From NCBI GenBank assembly GCA_963824225.1, contig CAWGOF010000001.1, positions 62,001 to 126,000 on the forward strand: a stretch of DNA of 64,000 nt, written 5' to 3'. This document shows, piece by piece, positions 58,468 through 64,000 of the stretch. The stretch comes from CAWGOF01 sp963824225. GTDB lineage: Bacteria > Acidobacteriota > Polarisedimenticolia > Polarisedimenticolales > Polarisedimenticolaceae. Numbering within the stretch: the stretch's first letter is position 1; each line of letters begins with the position of its first letter. The notes beneath the pieces are model-generated. The model did not search any database. It had not been told where the DNA came from and saw nothing but the letters and a program-made list of their open reading frames with translations. The position numbers and the translations under genes were made by a program.

Positions 58468-58776
58468 GGAAGCGCGACACGCGAGCCAAATGGCGGAACA
58501 GCAAGAACTTCCGGTGAAAATCGCTGCGGCCGATCTCACACGGCGTTGCGCATCGCGACACACCGCGTCCCTGGCTTCGGGCGCCACGGGCGTGGAACCC
58601 TCGGAAAACCGCCTGTTCCGGGTGGTCGGGGGATTGGCACCGGGGTTGCTCTTCTCTCGGGGCGAGAGGTTCCACCCCCACCCCCCCAACACCTCCTCTC
58701 TCGAGGGGCGCCCCACCGGGCGCCCCTCGGCTTTTCTGGGTGCCTCGTGCGGGCACGGGGCCTAAGTTTTCCCCCC
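58468..58776. other. 309-bp stretch between the regulator and kinase genes
   Basis: Apart from the terminator at 58702 I see no gene; short frames here lack ribosome sites. A C-rich run (58676-58688) precedes the terminator. Confidence 0.5.
58702..58737 (+). terminator. Strong rho-independent terminator
   Basis: Perfect 12-bp stem CGAGGGGCGCCC/GGGCGCCCCTCG with a 4-base loop, then GCTTTTCT. It closes the response-regulator transcript and isolates the kinase pair downstream. Confidence 0.85.
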
Positions 58777-59934
58777 GTGGAACGCGAACGTGCCCCGCAG
58801 ATGCTCGTCGTCGACGACGACGCGCCGAGCCGACGACTGCTCGAGGGCTACCTGCTGGCCGAGGGGTACGAGGTCCTGACGGCGGCCGACGGGCCGCAGG
58901 CGCTCGCGCTCGCGCGCGAGCGGCCGCCCGACGTCGTGCTGCTCGACGTGATGATGCCCGGCATGACCGGCCACGAGGTGTGCCGCGCGCTGAAGACCGA
59001 GCCGCGCACACGGATGTGCCAGGTGATGCTCGTCACCGCGCTCGACGGCACGCCCGATCGTGTCCACGGCCTCGATGGCGGAGCGGACGACTACGCGACG
59101 AAGCCCGTACGGCGCGACGAGCTGCTGGCGCAGGTGCGGGCGCTCGTTCGGGCGCGCGGGCTCCTGCGCGACATCGATTGCGCGCGCAACGAGCTGGCCG
59201 AGCGCAACGCCGAGCTGTCGCTCAAGAAGGCGCTCGCGCAGTCGATCGTCCACGACCTCAAGAGCCCGCTCGCGGGGATCCTCGGGAACCTGGAGCTGCT
59301 CTCCGGACGCTCGGGCCAGGAGGTCCTCCCGCTGATCGAGCGCTGCATGCGCGGTGCGGAGCGGATGCGCAAGATGATCCTCGACCTGCTCGACGTCGAG
59401 CGGATCGAGGACGGGCAGCTCGTGCCCGAGCTCGCCCGGCTCGACCTGGCCGAGCTCGGACGGATCGCGATCGACGACCACGAGACCCAGGCCCGGACCC
59501 GGCGCATCGAGCTGGTGCTCGTCGTCGACGGCACGCCGTACGCCTCGGCCGATCCGACGCTCGTGCGTCGGATCGTCGACAACCTGCTGGCCAACGCCCT
59601 GGCCCATGCGCCGGCGGGGAGTCGGGTCGAGCTGCGCGTGGGCCACAGGCCCGAGGGTCCGGAGATCGCGGTCACGGACCAGGGTCCCGGAGTCCCCGAG
59701 GCGCTGCGCGAGAAGGTGTTCGAGAAGTATGCGCGCGTCGGATCGCCCGGCGACTCGTCGAATCGGGGTCTCGGGCTGACGTTCTGCCGCCTGGCGGTCG
59801 AGGCCCACGGAGGCTCGATCTGGGTCGAGCCCGGACCGTCGGGGGGCGCGTGCTTCCGGGCCGTGCTCCCGGCCGCCGCGGCCGCCACGCCCGCGACCGC
59901 GGCCGAGCGTGACGCACCGCCGATCCCGGCATGA
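58777..59934 (+). CDS. Histidine kinase with N-terminal receiver domain
   Basis: 385 residues from GTG 58777; ATG 58801 directly at the receiver is the alternative. Receiver MLVVDDDAPSR with Asp in VVLLDVMMPG and Lys in TKPVRRDE, a coiled linker, H box IVHDLKSPLAGILGNLELL, N box VDNLLANALAHAP, G1 DQGPGVP and G2 RGLGLTFCRLAVEAHGG. Cytoplasmic, no membrane helix; the input is phosphorylation of the receiver by another kinase. It overlaps the next kinase gene by 4 bp and the pair probably forms one relay. Confidence 0.9.
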   Translation: MERERAPQMLVVDDDAPSRRLLEGYLLAEGYEVLTAADGPQALALARERPPDVVLLDVMMPGMTGHEVCRALKTEPRTRMCQVMLVTALDGTPDRVHGLDGGADDYATKPVRRDELLAQVRALVRARGLLRDIDCARNELAERNAELSLKKALAQSIVHDLKSPLAGILGNLELLSGRSGQEVLPLIERCMRGAERMRKMILDLLDVERIEDGQLVPELARLDLAELGRIAIDDHETQARTRRIELVLVVDGTPYASADPTLVRRIVDNLLANALAHAPAGSRVELRVGHRPEGPEIAVTDQGPGVPEALREKVFEKYARVGSPGDSSNRGLGLTFCRLAVEAHGGSIWVEPGPSGGACFRAVLPAAAAATPATAAERDAPPIPA

Positions 59935-61907
59935 CCCGCTGGCGTGTCCTGGTCTACGTCGCGACGGTCGACGTCGCGGCGCTCGTCCTGTTCCTGTCGT
60001 TCCTCGGCCAGACGCCGCCCGCGTCGTGGGTCGGGACGCTGCTCCTGGCCACGCTCGTCGCGTTCGCCGCGGCGACACCGGTGCGGCTCCCGCGGATGCG
60101 CACGACGATCTCGGCGACCGATCCGTTCGTGTTCACCGCGCTCGCGGCCTACGGGCCGCTGCCGGCGTGCGTGGTCGCGCTCGCCGGCATCGCCGGTTCG
60201 ACGCTCGGCCGCGAGCGTACGGTCCACGTGCGGCACCTCGCGTTCAACGCCGGGAACGTCACGCTCTCGACGGCGCTCGCGACGCTGACGTTCCTCGCCC
60301 TGCACGGCGTGCCCGGGGGGAGCCTGTCGCAGCTCGTGGGTCCGATGCTCGCCGCGGCGAGCGTGTACTTCCTGACGAACACCGGTCTCGTGACCGGAGC
60401 GATCGTGCTCGACCGCGGGGGCCGCTTCCTGCCGACGTGGCGCGGGTCGGCGCTGTGGAGCGCCGTCTCGGCCTACGGCGGGCTCACGCTGTCCGCCGGT
60501 CTGCTGTGGATCCTCGACGTCGTCGGGACGACCGGACTGGCGCTCGGCGTTCCGCCGTGCTGGCTCTTGTCGGCGTACTACCGCGCGCAGCGCGAGCGCC
60601 AGCTCGAGCACGAGCGCCGGATCGCCGAGGTCGAGGTCCAGAACCAGGCGCTCGAGGACAAGGTCGCCGAGCGCACGACCGAGCTGCGCCAGGCGCTCGG
60701 CGAGATCGAGCAGGCGAATGCACGCCTGGTCCAGGCCAACGAGCGCCTGACCGAGGCCAACCGCGCGAAGAGCGAGTTCCTGGCCCGCGTGTCCCACGAG
60801 CTGCGCACCCCGCTCAACGCGATCATCGGGTTCTCCGAGCTCCTGCGCGACCCGGCGAGCCGGGCGCTGTCCCCCGAGCAGTGCGAGTTCCTGTCCGACA
60901 TCCACTCGAGCGGCGAGCACCTGCTGCGGCTGATCAACGACATCCTCGACCTGTCGAAGATCGAGGCCGGGAAGATGGAGCTGCATCGCGCGGCGACCGA
61001 CGTGCCGCGCGCGCTGCGCGACGCGGCGGCGATGCTCCGGGCGCAGGCGGCGCAGAAGGGACTCGCGCTCGAGGTCGAGACGGCGCCCGAGGCGCGCGCG
61101 GCGCTCGTCGATCCCGGCCTGTTCCGCCAGGTCCTGGTGAACCTGCTGAGCAACGCGGTGAAGTTCACGCCCCAGGGCGGCAGTGTCCGGCTCACGGCGC
61201 GCGTCGAGGACCGGGACCTGATCGCCGAGGTCAAGGACACGGGGATCGGGATCGCGTCGGCCGATGTGCCGCGCGTGTTCGAGGAGTTCTACCAGGTCGA
61301 CGGATCGTATGCCCGGGGCTACGGCGGAACGGGGCTCGGCCTCGCGCTCGTGCGCCGGATGGTCGAGCTGCACGGCGGCACGATCGAGGTCGAGACCGCT
61401 CCCGGGCTCGGCTCGTGCTTCACCGTGCGCTTCCCCCGGGCGGTCGTCGAGCCGCCGGTGCTGCGAGCGGTCGATGCGCAGGCGCACGCCGAGCGGCCGG
61501 GCGTGACGGGCACCGTGCTCGTCGTCGAGGACAACGCGCTCAACCGCAAGCTCGCGCGCAACGTGCTGCGCGCCCGCGGCCATCGGGTGCTCGAGGCGGC
61601 GACCGGGGAAGAGGCGCTCGCGCTCCTCGATCGCGATCCGGTCGACCTCGTGCTGATGGACCTGCAGCTCCCGGGGATGGACGGCCTCGAGGTCACGCGG
61701 CGCATCGCTTCCGATCCACGGCTCGCCCGAACGCCGATCGTGGCCCTGACCGCGCACGCGTTCGAGGAGGACGAAGCGCGCGCGCGCGAGGCCGGCTGCG
61801 TCGGGTACATCGCCAAGCCGATCCGCCTGGCCGAGTTCCCGGGTCAGGTCGAGGCCTATCTCGGCGCCTCAGCTGCCCTCGCGGATCTGCACGAGACTCG
61901 CGGGTAG
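59931..61907 (+). CDS. Hybrid membrane histidine kinase with C-terminal receiver
   Basis: 658 residues. Six or seven membrane helices fill about 8-215 (MASE-like, with no sizeable periplasmic domain), then a coiled coil (about 220-285, many Glu, Arg, Gln), H box FLARVSHELRTPLNAIIGFSELL, N box NLLSNAVKFTP, G1 DTGIGI, G2 GGTGLGLALVRRMVELHGG, and a receiver with LVVEDNALNRKL, Asp in LVLMDLQLPGMDG and Lys in AKPI. It likely passes phosphate to its own receiver. The last 39 bases overlap, on the opposite strand, the end of the flavin/4Fe-4S gene. Confidence 0.92.
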   Translation: MTRWRVLVYVATVDVAALVLFLSFLGQTPPASWVGTLLLATLVAFAAATPVRLPRMRTTISATDPFVFTALAAYGPLPACVVALAGIAGSTLGRERTVHVRHLAFNAGNVTLSTALATLTFLALHGVPGGSLSQLVGPMLAAASVYFLTNTGLVTGAIVLDRGGRFLPTWRGSALWSAVSAYGGLTLSAGLLWILDVVGTTGLALGVPPCWLLSAYYRAQRERQLEHERRIAEVEVQNQALEDKVAERTTELRQALGEIEQANARLVQANERLTEANRAKSEFLARVSHELRTPLNAIIGFSELLRDPASRALSPEQCEFLSDIHSSGEHLLRLINDILDLSKIEAGKMELHRAATDVPRALRDAAAMLRAQAAQKGLALEVETAPEARAALVDPGLFRQVLVNLLSNAVKFTPQGGSVRLTARVEDRDLIAEVKDTGIGIASADVPRVFEEFYQVDGSYARGYGGTGLGLALVRRMVELHGGTIEVETAPGLGSCFTVRFPRAVVEPPVLRAVDAQAHAERPGVTGTVLVVEDNALNRKLARNVLRARGHRVLEAATGEEALALLDRDPVDLVLMDLQLPGMDGLEVTRRIASDPRLARTPIVALTAHAFEEDEARAREAGCVGYIAKPIRLAEFPGQVEAYLGASAALADLHETRG

Positions 61908-64000
61908 CCGATCGGTGCGCCAGAGGCCCTGGGCGTCGACCTGGCCGAAGCTCAGGACGCCGGTCGGGCACTCGCTCACGCACGCCGAGCAGCGCACGCA
62001 CTGCGGATCGGCCATCGGCAGGCCGCGATTCGCGAAGCTCATCACGTCGATCCCCTGGTGGCACACGGTCGTGCACACGTTGCACGAGATGCACTTCTTC
62101 TTGTCGGGCAGGATGCGGAACCGGCTGAACCGCGCATAGATGTGCATCAGCGCCGCGAGGGGACAGAAGAACCGGCACCACACGCGCCCCGAGAACCAGA
62201 AGTACAGGCCGTAGCCCAGGACGCCCGCGAGCAGCACGTCGACGAGCCACTTGTAGGACACGGCCGAGCCCGAGAGCGCGAGGTAGTTGAACGCCCGCAG
62301 CCCGTCCAGGCTCGGGAAGCACCAGGCCAGGACACGCAGGGCGGCGAGGATCGCGGCGATGGCGAGGATCACCTGGCCCGCGAGGTTCAGCCGGTTCCAG
62401 CCCGGCCCGTGCGGCATCTTGTGCCGCTGGCGATCGCCGAGCGTCTCGGCCAACGCGCCGCACGAGCAGATCCAGCCGCAGTACGCGCCCTTGCCCCAGA
62501 CGTAGATCAACAGCGGGATCAGGACGAACGTCTGGATCACCGAGATCACGAGCCACGGAACGAGCGGTGCGTCGGTGAACACGTTGTAGACGTTGAGCGG
62601 CCAGGCGAGGATCAGGCCATAGGCGCGCCAGAACTCGCGACCGTGACCGTAGTCAACGCGGGGGAACAGGCCGTCGGCGAGCCACGCGGGCAGGGCGCCG
62701 TGGGCATCGAGCCACGGCAGGACGATCTCCGGCAGGAGGAACAGCGGAACGACCTGGATCGCCATGAGCGTCCACGTCTGCACCCGCACGTAGGGCGTGC
62801 GGCGCCTGCGGATGCGTCGGATCCCGAAGCCGACCACGAGCGCCGAGTACGCGAGCGTGTAATAGAAGGAGGGCGTGCTGGCCGAGATGCGCAGCACGTC
62901 GACGAGCGAGCCCGCGGGCCGGCCCGCGAGCCAGCGCTCGACGGCGAACGGAAAGCCGCCCGCCGCGCGGTTCAGCTGCTCGAGGTACCCACCCGACTTC
63001 CAGTTGTAGAGCGCGAGACAGAACAGGAGAAACAGCGCCATCCCGCCGACCTTCCAGGCGGTCCAGTCACCGGCGATGCGCACGCCGGCCTGACGCAGGA
63101 GACCGAGCGGGGCCTCGCGGCCGATCTGCACGAATACGACGTCCGTCGGCACCGTCTTGCCGCTCGACAGGCGCACTGCGCCCGGCTCGATCGCCCGGAC
63201 CTCGGTCGACAGCTCGAGCGCAAGCTGGCCCTCGGCCGCGGCGCGCTCGATCGCGGCGACGTTCTCGGGCTTCGGCCGCGCGAGCGCGGCCCCGCGGTGG
63301 ACGAGCGTGACCTCGGCTCCGGCCTGGGCCAGAGCCAGCGCGGTCTCGGCGGCGCTGTCCCCGCCGCCGACGACGAGCACATGGCGGCCCGCGAAATCGC
63401 GCGGGTCGTGCAGTCGATGGAACACGCTGTCGCGCTCTTCGCCCGGGACGCCGAGCTTGCGGAACTCGCCCGTGCGTCCGAGCGCCAGGACGACGCGACG
63501 TGCGCGGACCGTCTCGCCCGACGCCAGGCGCACGGCGAAGCTCGAGCCCTGGCGCTCGACCGACTCGACGCGGCCCGGGCTGACCTCGATGTCCCGCGTC
63601 TGGCGCTCGAGCTCGTCGACCAGATCTTCCTTGATCGTGGCCTCGACCTGCAGCTCGCCCGCCGGATGCATCGCGCGCGGGTAGGTGTAGATCGGCTTGG
63701 CCCGCGGGAAGTCGACGAGCGTCTGGAACGGACGGGCCGACTCGTAGACCCGCAGCCGCAACCCCGCGCCGAGCGCCTCGCGCGCCGCGGCCATGCCCGA
63801 GACACCGGCGCCGACGATCACGACGTCGACGATCTCGCCGACCGGTCGATCGTTCTTCATCGCCGGGTCGTCGAGGATCGCGCGGATCGCCTCGACGCCC
63901 GACTGCAGCGCGAGCTTCAACAGAGGAATCCCGCTCAGGTCGCCGACGACGTAGAGTCCCGGAACCCGCGTGCGCCCGGCCGGACCGATCTCCGGGAGCG
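61869..64000 (-). CDS. Flavoprotein/NapH-NosR-like 4Fe-4S membrane fusion protein (5' end beyond window)
   Basis: At least 710 residues; the frame is open to the window edge (...RVPGLYVVGDLSGIPLLKLALQSG, the C-terminal FAD motif of an oxidoreductase), so the TTG at about 63920 is not the start. A second FAD/NAD(P) segment follows (VVIVGAGVSGMAAA, LVVGGGDSAAETALALAQAG), then five or six membrane helices with CGWICSCGALAE and CRFFCPLAALMH, and two ferredoxin motifs: CISCNVCTTVCHQG and CVRCSACVSECPTG. It would pass electrons from NAD(P)H through flavin and clusters across the membrane. The substrate is unknown. Confidence 0.85.
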   Translation of the reverse strand, partial: LPEIGPAGRTRVPGLYVVGDLSGIPLLKLALQSGVEAIRAILDDPAMKNDRPVGEIVDVVIVGAGVSGMAAAREALGAGLRLRVYESARPFQTLVDFPRAKPIYTYPRAMHPAGELQVEATIKEDLVDELERQTRDIEVSPGRVESVERQGSSFAVRLASGETVRARRVVLALGRTGEFRKLGVPGEERDSVFHRLHDPRDFAGRHVLVVGGGDSAAETALALAQAGAEVTLVHRGAALARPKPENVAAIERAAAEGQLALELSTEVRAIEPGAVRLSSGKTVPTDVVFVQIGREAPLGLLRQAGVRIAGDWTAWKVGGMALFLLFCLALYNWKSGGYLEQLNRAAGGFPFAVERWLAGRPAGSLVDVLRISASTPSFYYTLAYSALVVGFGIRRIRRRRTPYVRVQTWTLMAIQVVPLFLLPEIVLPWLDAHGALPAWLADGLFPRVDYGHGREFWRAYGLILAWPLNVYNVFTDAPLVPWLVISVIQTFVLIPLLIYVWGKGAYCGWICSCGALAETLGDRQRHKMPHGPGWNRLNLAGQVILAIAAILAALRVLAWCFPSLDGLRAFNYLALSGSAVSYKWLVDVLLAGVLGYGLYFWFSGRVWCRFFCPLAALMHIYARFSRFRILPDKKKCISCNVCTTVCHQGIDVMSFANRGLPMADPQCVRCSACVSECPTGVLSFGQVDAQGLWRTDRLPASLVQIREGS

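Noticed and set aside
58490..58765. 91-codon frame over the terminator region
   Set aside because: It translates the perfect terminator stem and a C-rich run; composition is not protein-like.

Overview
The window is about 64 kb of GC-rich, densely coded bacterial DNA. Five tandem permeases carry the ADOP (acidobacterial duplicated orphan permease) arrangement. Together with sigma-54 enhancer-binding regulators, thrombospondin-type-3 secreted proteins and a HEAT-repeat/ECF sigma operon, they suggest an Acidobacteriota-like Gram-negative soil or sediment organism. This placement is inferred from gene content only; there is no rRNA in the window.

Layout. 1-1.7 kb: a Gfo/Idh/MocA oxidoreductase (cut by the window edge) and an FkbM methyltransferase. 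1.8-3.4 kb: an endonuclease/exonuclease/phosphatase-fold protein and a small hypothetical. 3.35-8.8 kb (minus): a five-gene operon of membrane-fusion adaptor, two MacB-type ATPases, an NtrC-like response regulator and an NtrY-like kinase, with no permease. 9.07-21.9 kb (plus): one decayed and five intact ADOP permeases, divergent from that operon. The two transcription units carry the same large palindrome, each about 84-85 bp from a sigma-54-like promoter. I read the whole as one regulated ADOP efflux system that has its own ATPases.

22.3-27.5 kb: tRNA-Lys, then a lower-GC island with a possible PD-(D/E)XK protein, a RelE-type toxin-antitoxin pair, an IS256-family element that splits a small gene (the gene can be rebuilt exactly), several small ORFs and gene remnants. 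27.5-31.3 kb: thioredoxin, a zinc-ribbon membrane protein, a lamin-tail secreted protein and a beta-barrel-like protein. 31.5-37.2 kb: a complete RND tripartite efflux operon. It converges on a STAS protein plus GAF-GAF-sigma-54 activator pair (39.9-37.2 kb). 40.0 kb: DUF1287 protein. 48.0-40.6 kb (minus): Fur, FeoB, a Cys-rich mini-protein and a DtxR-FeoA regulator, followed after 19 bp by ECF sigma, anti-sigma and two HEAT-repeat proteins.

48.1-56.3 kb (minus): four tandem paralogues with calcium-binding thrombospondin type 3 repeats, one of them 5'-truncated. 56.3-56.8 kb: an arsenate reductase and tRNA-Glu. 57.0-61.9 kb: a sigma-54 response regulator, a strong terminator, and two histidine kinases with receiver domains. 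61.9-64 kb (minus): a large flavin/4Fe-4S membrane fusion protein cut by the window edge.

Main points of interest: the ADOP/ATPase/two-component module with matched enhancer-promoter geometry and a GAFTDA variant in its regulator; a C-terminal module ending in Cys-Pro shared by five secreted proteins; and the precisely reconstructable IS256 insertion.
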